DNA from: Sabellastarte sp. h YS-2021
Taxonomy: Eukaryota > Annelida > Polychaeta > Sabellida > Sabellidae
Length of the DNA stretch: 64,000 nucleotides
Assembly (NCBI GenBank): GCA_964017235.1
Contig: OZ024934.1
Coordinates: 80,876,706 to 80,940,705 of the forward strand
Reading direction: 5' to 3'
In this document: positions 1 through 12,984 of the stretch, one piece after another
How positions within the stretch are numbered: the first letter of the stretch is position 1
How the letters are laid out: each line of letters starts with the position of its first letter
Position numbers and translations under genes: made by a program
The notes under the pieces: model-generated
Told to the model about the DNA's origin: nothing
What the model saw: only the letters and a program-made list of their open reading frames with translations
Databases searched by the model: none

Positions 1-1400
1 CCAACTTGTAAGGGCTTCCTAAAATTGATGACTGTCTTCTTGATTTGGTGGTGCATGCATTCTTGAGTGAGGTCAAAAACTCTTGAAAAATTCTGGTAAC
101 TTGGGATATTAATATGTATTAAGTCGGCCAGGAGGTTGCTATAGCATCCTTTTTTCAAGCATATAGTACATGTGTAGTTTCCTGCTTTAAGTTGCAACAG
201 GTGCTGCAGATGGAAGTGATGGTTCCATAAGATTAGCAGTACATACTCAACATGAATCCTCACAATTTATGTTGCATTGTTTTTGTTAGTTTGTTGGTAG
301 GGATTGAGTGTTATCGTGAACATAATGTATGGATAATATCATGACAGGTAGTTTGCGATGATGGAGAGAAACAGTACATAGTTAATGTGTCAAGATTCTG
401 CACTTTTGTAAAAATCCCATTAAGCAATTTCAAACTTTTCCACTTCAGGTTAGGGGATCTGAGAGGTGAGTGATGCCACTGAAGAATAGTGTCGCCCTGA
501 AGCATTAGTCTGATCCATTCATTAATTTTAGTTTTTAAATTTAAATTAAGAATGTGTTATCATATTGTCTTTTAGAACCATATACTTAAAACTTTGCATA
601 GCTTTTTTTAAACAAACTACATTTCACAAGCCAGTTATGTTCATAGTTGATTATATTAATTTTAAAACAATATCACATTAACACGTTACCATATAATAGC
701 TTAAGAAGTGTAACAAATCAGCAGTCTGTCATATCCATATCCAGGTCGCTATCACTTGTTGATCCCCAACATTGTCCACGCCACAGGTATTGAACACATT
801 ACCACTACTTTAGCATAAAATTAATTTATAGCACACGGAGTTGTCATAAGCATTTGTAAATAAATGTATTTCTGTGTACACAACCAGTTGTTTTACATCA
901 GATCTCAGGTAGTTAATTCCAGTGTAGCATATACATCCAGCAAACAGTTTGGATTTTTTAAAAGAAATGTTTTGCAAATGGTTAAAAATGATGGGTAAAA
1001 AATTTTATTATAGAATGTTTTCAAAAATGTTTTATGTCTACCGTTTATTGAACGATTAATGACAAACGTTAGAAAAACGTTATTTAATTAATTTTGCATT
1101 GCTTAGCAATATTAACGTTAATTGGGGTCAGAGGTCAAATTCAATATCTTTTTTAGGTTGCTTACTAATGAAAATATAATTTTTAGGTCTAAAATTGAAA
1201 GATAGTGGCTTGTCAATTGTGTTCCCATTCAGTTCTTACTTTTAGGGACAGCAAATGTTTGAAGGTAAACATTAAATAAGCATGCTGAAAATATGGGTAT
1301 AAAAAACGTTAGCGATAGAACGTTTTCAAAACATTTGATAGAAAACATTTTAAAATGATGGGTTTCAGAGCAAACATTTATAAAACACTGTCAACAAATG
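1..1400. other. AT-rich DNA without a recognisable gene
   Basis: I see no splice-framed coding segment, RNA gene or clear transposon end here. Only short chance reading frames occur. Confidence 0.5.
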
Positions 1401-1406
1401 TTGTTA

Positions 1407-2130
1407 AGTTTGATCAAATTTAAACCATGCATTAGAGGCCCAAGTCACGAAGGCAGATGTCAATTGCTGAACGGGATATCAAAAAGCCACCTTTGAATGT
1501 CAGGTAACCAGTTACCTCCTTTAATTAGTTACATCTAAATACAAGAGTGTGAAAATTATACCAGAAAGTAACATGATTATAAAGACTACAAAGAATATAT
1601 TATTTTTATTACTTAGTACTTTCATTGAAATATGTTTTTATTATCCTACTTCCCCCTGAAAGTTGCCTTTGAAAGACACATTTGGTGAGGCATACAGTGT
1701 GAGAATAATATCAGTGGCCATGCAAAATATGGCCGCCAAAAATACATCCTTGGCTGTAAACATCTTAAACTATTGCTAATATTAATGTAAATTTAGTATG
1801 GATAGATGAATACAAGGTGACATTAAAACCTGGAGTAAGAACCAAATAGTGCAATGTAACTTTGGTATAAAAAGGTGAACCTACTTTTGATTGGGTTATG
1901 CATATGGGAATGAGAGTGGACTTGAGTGGAGTACAAACAACAGTAAATGAACTTGTAACTCTCAGCACCATCTCTGCCCAAATTTAAACCATGAATTGGA
2001 GGCTTATGTCAGGAAGACACAAAAGGGATATGAAACCTCAACTTTGAATTGTAGGTAATCAATTATTTCCTTAAGTAAGTTACTACTAAATGAAAGAGTT
2101 TAAAAATTAGACATGAATCTGTCATAATTA
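1407..2130. repeat. Diverged direct duplication (two ~155 bp copies)
   Basis: The block starting near 1407 (AAATTTAAACCATGCATTAG) recurs near 1978 (AAATTTAAACCATGAATTGG). Both continue through an AAGACA/AAGGCAG segment, a GGTAA-C-AGTTA-like segment and a TAGTTAC-type segment. The copies lie about 570 bp apart and are strongly diverged. Whether this is an old tandem duplication or two copies of a dispersed repeat cannot be decided from the sequence. Confidence 0.5.
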
Positions 2131-2692
2131 TTAACCCTACGTAATTTTGAAGAGAAATGCAAATGTGGATAAATGACATTTTCGAAGGGTTGGAGTTTTT
2201 ACATGAAACAAGATCAAAAGAATCAAATCAGTTATTTCAACTTGTGTATTTGCATTGTTTACGCATATTAGCAATGAAAATGTACATTTTTACATGTCCA
2301 GTTATTACATCAAAGCAAAATTTTTCAGCATTACAAACATAAAGACCTTATCCATTATGCACATTTTTTTTTTAATTCTCAAATACAGTTAGTCACGCTG
2401 ATTATCTGTAACAGTAAATGATATTTATTTGTTACATCTTTACATATTGATTAATCTTGTACAATTTACTGGATTCTCTAATGGGTCAATTTTGTCAGAA
2501 TACAAGTGAGAAGAAATGAATTCTTCTACATGTTCACAACTTGTATTTGGTGGTCCACTTTTTCCTTCAAGTGCTAAATTTGTGACACAGTAATAGCATA
2601 TCCATAATTAAGATAGGTAATAATGGACCTTAATCCCTTAAAATCCTTTTCATATTCAAGCAAGTCTGATTGATTGCTTTAGTCCCTCTGTC

Positions 2693-2777
2693 AAATTAAT
2701 TTAATTTAATTTTAATTAAATTAAATTTAATTTTAATTAAATTAAATTTAATTTAATTTTAATTTAATTTAATTTTT
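2693..2777. repeat. (TTTAA)n low-complexity tract
   Basis: About 85 bp of almost pure A and T made of TTTAATT and AATTAAA units that switch orientation. The tract is therefore strongly self-complementary and could form a cruciform. Confidence 0.9.
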
Positions 2778-3929
2778 GTGCACGTCCACATGTTGCAGTT
2801 GTGAAAACTATGATAATTATTTTAATTAACTTAATAACCTTTTCAGTTAAAAACTTTTGATAGTTTTTGTGGATTTTATTAACTTTTTACACTAAGTTGA
2901 AAATGAAAAGATAGTTTCAATTCACAATTTAACAGAATCCCTGTATTTGACCACAGCCTTTGTTGGTGCTATCTTCAGTGTTCAGTGTATTTTTTGTTGC
3001 TGTAATATGTGTAATAAGAGGACACGTTCAGACATGTCTTCACTTAACTCATTTTTTCCATGAATTTTAATCATTTAGTCCATAGTTTTAACTTATAAAA
3101 CACTTATTTAAAATTTATTGCCTAAGTATATTTGGTAAAAACTAAAAACATCATTTTCAATATTTCCAATCTTACAGATCTGACTGAATCTTAAAAGTTT
3201 GATTTTCTCAAAACAGTCAAAATGTATCTTATCCACTTCTGCATAGAGTATTCTTTTATTGTTTATATATATGTACTTTCATATTGAAATGCGCCTTTAT
3301 TATTCTACTTTCCCTTGTGGGTATATTTGTTTTGTTTGTCTGAATGCATAACTTGAAAATGATAAAACTGGTCAGGGTTTCATTATCCCACAAGGTGGGG
3401 TGTAGCCATGGCTTGTTCCTTAAAAATGTTCTGAATCTGCATTGGGACTCCAGAATTTTTAGGGATTTTGTCAATATCTGGTTCTGGGATCACTGGTCAA
3501 GGTTTTCTGCTCCCCCAGGTACTGCTTTTTTCATGCATACTGGTTCCTGCCATAATTCAGTAAAACCGGATCTTTATCTATTTAAATACTTTATTACTTG
3601 CACTTATTATATGTAAATGATTGTGAGTTTCTTTTTATTATTAAAACATGTATTAACATATGTGCAAGTTTTAAGTATCAATTTACAAAAATATATCACA
3701 CAAATAAAACTTTTAGGTGGCCTTTTTACTTGAAATCCCTGCCCTAAATCATACCGCTGCAAGATGTTTCCACTGAAAAAGTATGGCCATCCTAAAATGC
3801 AACACTGACACAGGACTCCAAGATCAGAGACAATCACATAAAGTTTTAATGATTTTCTATAGATTGTCTCACTTTTTCAAAGCCTTATTAAGAGAAATAT
3901 AAGACATTTGTATCTGACAACCCCTTTTG
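2778..3929. other. AT-rich DNA without a recognisable gene
   Basis: No exon, RNA gene or clear mobile-element end was found. The opposing small frames around 3256-3837 lack splice sites and protein similarity that I recognise. Confidence 0.45.
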
Positions 3930-4420
3930 ATCTAGAAGTAGTATTGAAAGGTCAAATACGATCCTAAAAAACTCACTACCCATGATTTCCTGCAAGTTGA
4001 TTTCACATTTCGAAACCCTGGGACCGATAATCATGGAGATACAAGGAATTTTTTATGTTGAAGGGGTCAAAGGTGAAATCTGAACCATGGAAAATATTAG
4101 TAGAGTATGATTTTGTAGAAGTTAAGTTCCTTTATATTCTGAGCACCCAGGAGCAATATTAAGGGAGATGTAAGGTCATTTTAGTTTGATAGTCCCATTT
4201 AAAATTAAAGGAGGGATCCAAAGTGAAATCCAACTCGTCAAAAAGGTTCTCAGCATATAATTTCTATAATTTGATTTCCATTCCAAACCCCCTGAACTAA
4301 TTATAAGAGAGATACAGGGTCTTTTAGTATGGTAGCCCCATTTCACATTGAAGCAAGGATCGAAGGTCACATCATGGCATTTTGAGCTCAAAGGATTTTC
4401 TGAAGACCAAGCTTTTAAAA
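3930..4420 (-). repeat. Satellite family B (146 bp), about 3 diverged monomers
   Basis: Units contain CCATGATTTC/CATATAATTTC, CCAAACCCC, AATAATCAT/AATTATAAG and an 'AAGG-CAAAGGT-AAATC' segment. They recur roughly every 145 bp. Read on the minus strand they match the array at 63223-64000. Confidence 0.65.
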
Positions 4421-4734
4421 GCTCTCACATTCACAAGAATGTTACATGCCTTCCCTGAAATAAAGATTTAGGTCCTAAGATGTTATACACATAAGGTTTA
4501 ATACAAACATATTGCTCTATAGCAGATATTAATAACTTCAACAAGCTAATCAAAATTACCAATACAAAATATTAGTTAATGAATACATTTTTCTCCACAT
4601 AGTTCATGCCAAAATGGACAATAATTGAAGATACACATCTAGAAAAGTCTAATAATAGCATGTCATTTGACAGTGAGATAATTGTACAAACAAAAACTGT
4701 CTTAAAAGATAATTCTGAGTTCAGTTTACTTTTA

Positions 4735-5490
4735 TTACTTTAAGGTGACCACAACTTCCTATATATGAGGACTCCAGGTAAACAGAACATTGAAACCTTC
4801 ATTTTCGTAACCTTAATAACTTAGTAAGGCAACTTAAATACTACGCTAGTTGAGGGCTAAAACCTGCTTTTTACTGTACGGTGGCCATAATTTCGTTAAT
4901 ACTGGGACTTTAAGGTCACCAAGAAACAAGACTGTCCCCTTTTCCCAACTTTGACATTTGTGCCAAGTTTGATTTTAAAAAGTGAAAAACTCTGTGAGCT
5001 AAAGCTAAAAAGCCAACTGTTTTAATTCAAGATGACTATAACATCATTAATATTTATATTTCAAAGTAGCCAAGGCCTTTGTTTTGGTAAACTTCAGTGT
5101 TAGTGAAAGATTAGATTTTTTCAACATGGAATAGCAAGACTGGAGCAATCCAGCGCCAACATATTACGATGGCTCAGAGAGGGCATTACTCACGCCACAG
5201 GTTTTGACCGGGTATTTTCCATGGGGCCCATCTTCTGTATACTAAAAATTTTTTGAAAACATAATCACCCCCTGTTACCAAAGCTTCAGCAATTCAATCT
5301 ACAATATATTTCTCTTTACCAAGTCAAATTTTTATCCCCAGACAACGGATACAAACCTATAATGAAAATTTTTGTATTTAATACTATTATAACATTTCTT
5401 CCTGCAAAAGATCAGTCTGATCATATTTTTTCGAAGTATTTAAACATATTTAGATATGCCACCTTTAAGTTGGGGTTAAGTATATGTTAT
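4735..5490. repeat. Dispersed repeat related to the 31-35 kb composite element
   Basis: The part at 4740-5130 (AAGGTGACC, GTGGCCATAA, ACTTTAAGGTCACC) resembles the 350 bp repeats at 32465-34640. The part at 5150-5480 (CAGCGCCAACATATTAC, CTCACGCCACAGGTTTTGA) matches the end of that element at 31090-31290. It is a partial, rearranged copy. Confidence 0.65.
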
Positions 5491-5565
5491 ACGCTATACA
5501 CTATGACACTGAACAGTTACAGAAAATTAAGATTCTAATTAACCAAACATTCAATCTTAAAGAGG

Positions 5566-6013
5566 TCATTTTGTATCTTTCTGTCCATTCTGAAAATGGC
5601 CATATGCATACATGTAATTCCCTTCTTTACCAATTTGTTTGATCTTGGCATCTGGATTACAGTCTTCACTATCATAATACTTATTTTCTTCCATTTTCAC
5701 CAATTCATCTGTTGCTGCTTTTCTTTGCTCAAATGTATTAAGGTCAGATTTGGCCCCCTTATCGTTAATACCATCATAATATGGATTGTCCTCCAAAACA
5801 ATATCTTCTTTGGTAGCATGTTCTGCAGTATCCACACTCTGTTGCTTGCTTGAAATATTTTGATATTCACACCCCAATTCATTCAACTTCTTTGTTTTAT
5901 CCACACCAGTGTCATAACATTCATTGGTTGGGGGAGAGCTTTTGAAGCTGTCTGATGTTTTCTGGGGTCCTGGTTGACATTCTTCTGAAGTCCTGCTATT
6001 CCATGTGTAGTAT
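5566..6013 (-). CDS. Lectin-like gene exon 4: cytoplasmic tail
   Basis: Begins after a TTTTTTTTCAG acceptor and runs to the stop at 5566. The tail is polar and rich in Lys, Glu and Asp. Paired tyrosines lie at residues 289/290 and 323/324, with further tyrosines at 344, 346 and 348 in YMYAY. This pattern suits phosphorylation and SH2 docking, but that is inference. Confidence 0.75.
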
Positions 6014-9000
6014 CTGAAAAAAATGTAGATATTTTAGTAATCTGCCTGTCATGTAGCTTACAACTACATAGAAATTGCCATATTAATGTAGTACTTCACC
6101 AATGAGATTAGATTTAGATCACTGATGCAACAATAAAATGTAACATTATTACAAAGCGGCAAACTGACCTCACCAATAATATAAATTGTGCCCATTAATG
6201 CAAACATTAACCAATAATGTATGTAACAAAAATAATAAACACACGATTTACTATGTTTATTCTTGCATTATTTCTGGCTCAATTTGCGGTCACTGATGAT
6301 TATTAAATGAAACTTAAAAGAAGTGGGAAGTGCTTATTGGTTCTCTTTGAAATCACTAGTGCAATTCCAGTCATTCACTTCCCACATTCTAATCTATTTT
6401 TTTTCAGTACAAAAGCAAGTTTCCATTCTCTTTCCCTTGACCCTTCAACTACTAATCGTAATATGACAAGTACAAATGTTGTTTTACTCTAAAACCTGAC
6501 AATATTATGCTGGCAAATGCCAAGAAATATATTTTAATCAGTCTCCATCATAGAAATCTTATATAACACACTTATATTTGTTACGATTTCTATGGTCTGA
6601 ATACCTGAATATCAGTGACAGTTATACAATAAACTAGTAGACGGAACATCAATAACCTTTAACAATAAAGAGACCATTTACTGCAAAGAAAAACGGTCAA
6701 TGCTGCCAGAAAAATGAGCTAGCTCCTGCAGATGGCCTATATATAAATAAAAGGATTTGATAGGCTGGGGTTATACTGGGAACCCACACTCGAAAAGGGC
6801 AATTTCTTTGGCTAGCAGCTACAGACGGACGAACAGACTTTCGCTGTTGCAGTATAAAGTAAACACAGTAAGTATATCTGCTTCACTTCATCAACCCATG
6901 ACTATTATCCCTGGATTTTCTACTGTCCAGCATAAAATTAGAATAATGTCCCATAGCTGTAATGACTGCTGACAACATCAGTTAAACTAAATAAGTTTGA
7001 CTGTAGGGATTCTTGTTATCTATATATACACATTACCTCATTATCAGGAAAGTGGAAACAACTCCAACCAGCAAACATACAGGAACAGTGACTCCCAGCA
7101 CAATAAATATTCCTGTAAATAATTATTGACACACAAACTATTGTTGAATGTTAAATAGCCACAAGTGATTGTCAGGTATTTTTCTGAAGGAAAATTTGGA
7201 GCCTGAGGAAAAAACATCAACTTGCTGTTTGGGGGGAATTTCTGGATTTTCTAGAAGATTCACAATACTGACATATTTTTGTATTCATAAAGCAAGCATA
7301 AAAAATAACAAAAGGTCATAGTGCAACCCTTGTGGCACAAATCAGAATGTTTTGTATACAAGTGACTAAAATATAGAATCTCACTGCATAGTATACATAC
7401 ATATATGGAACACTTCCTGGAAAGCTGATATTTTCATATTTTTAATTAGCTTTAACTTCAGAATAGTGAAACACCCACACTCAAGCCACATGAGTAATGC
7501 ACCCTACTCCACTCCCAATCAAGGATATACTGTTACACATGGGAGAACCAGTGATTCTTCATAGAAGAAGGCAGGGGGACTGGGGCACATCATGTGGCAA
7601 AGAAAGCAGAGCTGTGGCACTGACCCTAGACCAAGAGCTGGACTAGCTCAATGATGCCAACTGTCAACTCATATGCTATTAGGACAATGATGACCTGATA
7701 TAATTGCCAATTTGATAGGGTTGCAACTAAAAGACTGGCCCTACACCAGTTTTATTTCCTTCGTCTTTTTCGTAGATTCGTAAATTGTTCTGCAAATGTT
7801 TATTATCATCACAGGTCTTCTGCAAGGTATTTGGAAACAGAATAAGATCATTCAAAAATGTTGGGGGAACAGTCTAGATAATTTACAAGATATGACCATA
7901 ATTGTCTCTGATATCCTTGCAGAGTCATGAGAGCAGGTTCACATGGTGGTCTAGTGGTTGGAAAGTTTGGCATCTAATCACAGCCTGTCACCTGTGCGTT
8001 GGTTTGACTCCCACAAGTGACAATTTATGAGGACCTGTCCCAATATAACCCTGGCTGTTGACCGGGATGTAAAACCCCTACTTTGAACTTTTGCAGTGTC
8101 ATGAGTATTGGAGACTTGTCCTGGGTCTCATGTGGGATATTTGAGTTAGTTTCGAGGGTAGATTTGAAATGTATCCAAATTTATAGCCATTTGGGGCATT
8201 TTACTCCAGAATATACAGGAATAAGCAAAAGTCTTACTTCATTTATTTGTATGCTGGGTTGGGCCAAAAAATTACTGAAGTGGAACTCAATAATAACTTC
8301 AGCATGGAATATATGATAAAAATAGGAACATCAAATTACCTGTCCTGGATTCACTTGGAAAGTCATCCATATAACTCTCTTCTTTCTGGATAAATTCTGA
8401 ATATTAAGCAAAGTCAGATATTGTTTATGTTTAAATACATAACTTTGACGTTTTAATGTTACAAATTCATAAATATTCACAAAATATCATTGCAATTGCA
8501 TCACTGTACATATTGGACAGATATTATATGACAAAATATTGACCAGATATTCCGTTGTTTGTCTAAAATCTGAGATATTTTTTCTCTCAGAAGAACTAAA
8601 AAAAATTTAGCTGAGAAAATAATCACTTGATGCGACCCTCCCAGCAGCCTTATAATTAAGTTAAAACTTTATTGAAAACTTAGACATGCTTGAGACATAT
8701 CACAGAGTTGTGACTTAACTCGTTATGAATTCGAGTCACTTGTCCTTTCACTTACTCAAATCCAGAAAAAGCAAGCAACAAACAACCAACCCCATTACAC
8801 CGGATTGCCTTCCTTCTTCTAGTAAACTGCCTCTGTCACTAAACTGTCACTAGAAAACACTCGTAGAGTGCAGATCTCTGCCAAAGGATGTGTCCAAAAC
8901 AAACTTCTGGATTTATTTTTTTGTATCCAGAGTTTAATGTGGATATTTGTGCACAATATAATAAGTTCTTCCTTTGGCAGAAACCTACCCGCACAAAAAA

Positions 9001-10516
9001 AGTTTCATGAAGATCTAGTTATTAATTTTGTTGTAGTGCCAACCAGGAAGACAAACTCATTAGAAATACAATAACAATTGTTCTCTGAAAATTTAGTACG
9101 TTTTGTATCCTGAATATGATCTACATCTTTCCCAAAATTTAATCACTTCCTGCTTCAGCCAGGTCCTACCCACTCAAAACAAATTCAAAACTATTTCTTT
9201 TTTTTTTTGAGTAATCACAAACATAGACAAACAATGAAACAGACATACAAGTGAAATTAACCTCCTTAACAGAGTTATGAATTGTGAAATTCAAGTAAAG
9301 TTTGGCAGAGCCAAATTTAGCCTCAAACGTTTACATCTTATTAAGCCTTTTGTCACGGAGTACAATGCCTTCTATAGTTACATAAACTGGAAGAAAAACA
9401 GTAGGGGTTAGACAGTATAGCTTTAACATTTAATCAACTTCATCGACAATGCAACAATGCTAGTACTTATTTTGTAAATGCATTTTTTCATACCTTAGAT
9501 TGCATCCTTTTATATTGTTTAGAAAGTAATTTTTGGGGTAGAAAATTATTAATATGAGGTTAGCACAAATCGAGGACTTGGCACACGCATGTCAGTGTTG
9601 ATATCTTTATCAGTTATTCTCCCATTTTCCTCTAGAAAAATGACAACTACGATATAGCATTCCTAAATGCCTAAGCCTCAAGCATTTCAAACACCTACAT
9701 ATAAGAAGTTTGAGGGGAAAATGCTGGTGACAGGTGTACTTTCCAATGGTATTTTTCTGGAAATATTCAGACCAATTTTACTACTTAATTCTCTCTAAAG
9801 CAAACATATAACATATAACTGTAGCAAACATATAACTGTAGGTTTAAATACAAATATGTTTTTTGTAGACAGGGTCTCTGACAACCATCCTGTTAAGCCA
9901 AATTTCTATCTGTTACCTCATCTTTGAGGTTTAACCTACTCAACAACAGATAAAAAGGGATAAAATTCCAACACAAATCTAGCATGCATAAATACATTTA
10001 ACAGGCTTTTTACTCACCAGATTGTCTGTAACACACATAGGTTACTTTAGCAATTCTACCCCAGCAGGAATCACTACTTCCAAACCTTTCACGGTGACAA
10101 GGACTTGCCATGCTACACTCATCCATATGGAAAGGTTCAAGATTTAAGACACATTTAGTTTCATTCTGGCAACCGCTTGTGGCATTGATAACCCTTGTGT
10201 CATTAGCTTGCATTGATGTCAGGCATATCTCATTAAGATCAAATTTACAACATCTACGGTCTCTTGTTTTTTGACAAAGTATATCACCTCTTCCAGAGGG
10301 CCTCATGTACGTTATCTCCAGTATGTGGACCATATATGGAGTATTACATGACAGAGTCAAGTTGATGTCTTTTGGTTGTGTTCTGTTATTGGTGTAGTCA
10401 CTATAACATCCTTGCACAGATTCAAAAGCAATATGATATCCTGTGATCAGAGAAGTAAAGTATATTTGAAGGTAAATGCCAAATAATACAGATGAACCCA
10501 CCATTTTAAAGCTCAC
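5566..10516 (-). CDS. Four-exon gene: SUEL/RBL-lectin-like type I membrane protein
   Basis: Joined minus-strand exons 10516-10018, 8396-8340, 7112-7037 and 6013-5566 give 1080 nt, or 359 residues plus stop. All junctions are GT-AG and the phases agree. Residues 1 to about 27 look like a signal peptide; a second Met at residue 5 is an alternative start. Residues 30-162 hold 12 cysteines and several N-glycosylation sequons, and end in a V-T-Y-V-C-Y strand typical of SUEL/rhamnose-binding lectin domains. A short acidic stalk follows, then a membrane span (about 186-210) and a hydrophilic tail of about 148 residues with paired-tyrosine motifs NPYYDG and NKYYDS. Topology and exon structure are seen; the lectin family call rests on Cys pattern and end motif; ligand and signalling role are inference. 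A possible poly(A) signal (ATTAAA) lies at 5377-5382. A SINE sits in the intron between exons 2 and 3. Confidence 0.75.
7037..7112 (-). CDS. Lectin-like gene exon 3: transmembrane segment
   Basis: A 76 nt exon between a TTTACAG acceptor and a GTAATG donor. It encodes a single hydrophobic helix (starting GIFIVLGVTV, ending STFLIM) followed by Arg. Confidence 0.75.
7917..8105 (+). mobile_element. tRNA-derived SINE, internally shortened, with TSD
   Basis: The body at 7932-8090 has a GTGGTCTAGTGGTTGG box A, a GGTTTGACTCC box B, and the tail segment CAATATAACCCTGGCTGTTG shared with the SINEs at 40.2 and 43.7 kb. It is flanked by 15 bp target duplications, TTGCAGAGTCATGAG and TTGCAGTGTCATGAG, with one mismatch. 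The middle of the family consensus is missing. Confidence 0.8.
8340..8396 (-). CDS. Lectin-like gene exon 2: acidic stalk
   Basis: A 57 nt exon between a TTCAG acceptor and a GTAATT donor. It keeps phase 1 on both sides, so skipping it would preserve the frame. It encodes a Glu/Asp/Ser-rich juxtamembrane stalk. Confidence 0.65.
10018..10516 (-). CDS. Lectin-like gene exon 1: signal peptide and Cys-rich domain
   Basis: Encodes residues 1-166 and ends in phase 1 before a GTGAGT donor. Cysteines are at 37, 57, 81, 89, 90, 98, 116, 122, 134, 140, 151 and 162. Sequons are NRT, NLT, NDT, NAT and NET. The whole extracellular domain is in one exon. Confidence 0.8.
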
Positions 10517-12984
10517 TCCTGAATATTAGATATTAATAACTCTTACAACATAAACTTAAGTCTATAGATTTAATCCAAACTACTAAGTATGTGATTATGC
10601 TCAACCATATACGTTTTCTTATATTCCTTTCGCTGATGCAGTCCAGTTTTAGCATTTATTTCAGTAGAAATGATAACACATACTCCAATTGAAGTAAACA
10701 TATATAGGTCACACACACTTTCAAAGACAGCAAGTGTTCTTACATCCTGGTTAGAAAATTCTTTTGTACCATTATTGTGGTCTTTGTAGTCTTATACTTC
10801 CTAATGTTAGAAAAGTTTCAAAGATTTTTTTTCTGCATTGTATTATATTCCTTTCTCATGTTTACACATGGTATACTCAAGTGTTCTAGTAGAATGTATA
10901 ATATTTTACAATAATACAGTGACTTGAACTCATACAATGCGAATCACACTCTAAGAACATGAAGACAAACAGTCCAAATTTTAAGGTCAAATATACTTTG
11001 ATTTATTTATACCAGCGCTAAACCGTTTTTCAAATAAGGTAAATATTTTATAGCTTATATTTATACAGGTATAAAGGATTTTTGTATGGGTGGCTGCATG
11101 TTTTGTTTGTATCCAATTTAAATTTAATATTTAACATAGGGTAGCCTCATCAAAGCTCGTACAATGATACAGGTGCTTAAACGTTGTCATTTGTGCGAAA
11201 TTGCACTATTATATCATTGAAGTGTTTAGACGTATTCACTCTTGTGTAAGTTGTGTAAAGTTACTGTAAATCATGTTGCAATCAACCCTCCCCCATCCCT
11301 TCAAGAGGATGGTACCTTTAACCCAGTTCATTGGTCCAGGATACGTGTCAACTTATAATGATCTTTTTCATGTTTCCTATAATAAAAAATAAAAGATACA
11401 AAGCAACATTTACATATTACTTACAGATATAGGATACGTCCAACTTTTTGCTCTTCTAACAATTTGAATTAAACACAAAGTTTGAAATGGGTACAAAAAC
11501 ACTCGTGTTTTAACTTCCTACTTTCTGAACCTGCCAAGAATCATTTCAAATTCACCATTTATCATCCCTAAAGCTCTTCCAATAGGGGGGCTGTTACACT
11601 ATTACAATTGTCCTTTCAATTGCTTTACGATCCAGAGAATTTACTGTTTATGAGGGTTAGGAAAGCATTTTTACATTTGAATACCTGGACCTTAATTTAT
11701 GAATCATTCAGCTTTGATTCAATAGCGTTCGGTAGCCAATCACACACTCTCCTGATGATTTTAAACCATCATATTATCATATTAAGTAGTGGCCACTAAA
11801 CAGCCACCCAGCCTTAACATCAGCTTGCTGAATTTTTAAAGGCCCTTTTCAGGTTTGTCAAATCTTACAAAAAAAAAAAATCTATACAGAGTACAAGTGC
11901 TTAAAAGCCAAAATTTAAAAAATCACGACACAACATATACAAAACATAATTCACTTCCATGCTTCCCGTTGAAAGGTCTATGGTAAATGTGCAAATAGGC
12001 TCTTCAGAATAAAAAATTGTCTCACAAACCAATAAAAATAACATAAGAAAGAAGAACCCCATACCACACCAAATAATATAATCAATGAAACAGGAATGGG
12101 TCAGAACCATGGTATGGTTCAACCCACGTTCCATCCCGATTTCCCCCTAAAAAGAAATCATGCATAAAGAATTGGCCAATCCATCACAGGGCAGGTTTGA
12201 ACCAAGCACCCTGACTCATGAGGATGGTATGAATGCTATGTACAATTAATTCTCAATGGTGAGGAATTCACCCCTTTTTCGTTCACATTTTTGAATATGG
12301 TGGTCTGGGTTGGAGTGTCTCTCATCACACTTGCATATGCCTTCGTTGTACAGGGTTTTAGCATTTATCAATATAACTATTTTTTAATATTTTGCTTTCC
12401 TGTGTTACTTTTATTATTTACTCTTAATCGTGTTTATCTTTTTCCCCTTTTTGACTCATGTCTTTGTTGTTGTTGTTTTTTTCTGGTTTTAGGAATGCTA
12501 TTTTGAAAAGGTGTGGCTAGGCCCATTCTCATTTTTAAGTGAGGTATTTTTTTTTGTCTTGTGGATATCTAAAAATGTCAAGTTTGTTTATTCACACAGC
12601 TCATTTAGAAAAAAAACATTGTCACAGTAAATATAATAGCACCAATTAGTATTCACCCTTTAAAAACTTTGTAGATTTTGTAAAATGGATCGAAATATAC
12701 AGTATAACAAAAGCACAACAGAAAGATTCCAAGGATTCAAGAAATAAAAACATACAATTATGACATTCATTTGAGATACATTTGACATGCGTTTTCACAT
12801 AAAAATACTGATGCTAAACAAATTCTATAAAATTAAGGACAATGAGAATTTAAAAATGCAATACATTTTTACAAAGATTCAAAATGGAAAATAGTTTTTA
12901 CTTATTCTAAAATAAAAGTCTATATCGTGTATATTTGTCATGGCTAGCACCCTCATTTCTAAAATAAGTAGATTGGACATCCCT
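10517..12984. other. 5' flank of the lectin-like gene and AT-rich DNA
   Basis: No further exon or element with clear ends was found. The T-rich, Cys-containing frame near 12291-12506 is low-complexity. Confidence 0.4.

Noticed and set aside
5596-5853. 85-codon plus frame, hydrophobic
   Set aside because: Antisense of the Lys/Glu/Asp-rich tail exon of the lectin-like gene.
12291-12506. 71-codon frame with a Cys-rich hydrophobic end
   Set aside because: Produced by a TTGTTGTTG/T-rich low-complexity stretch.
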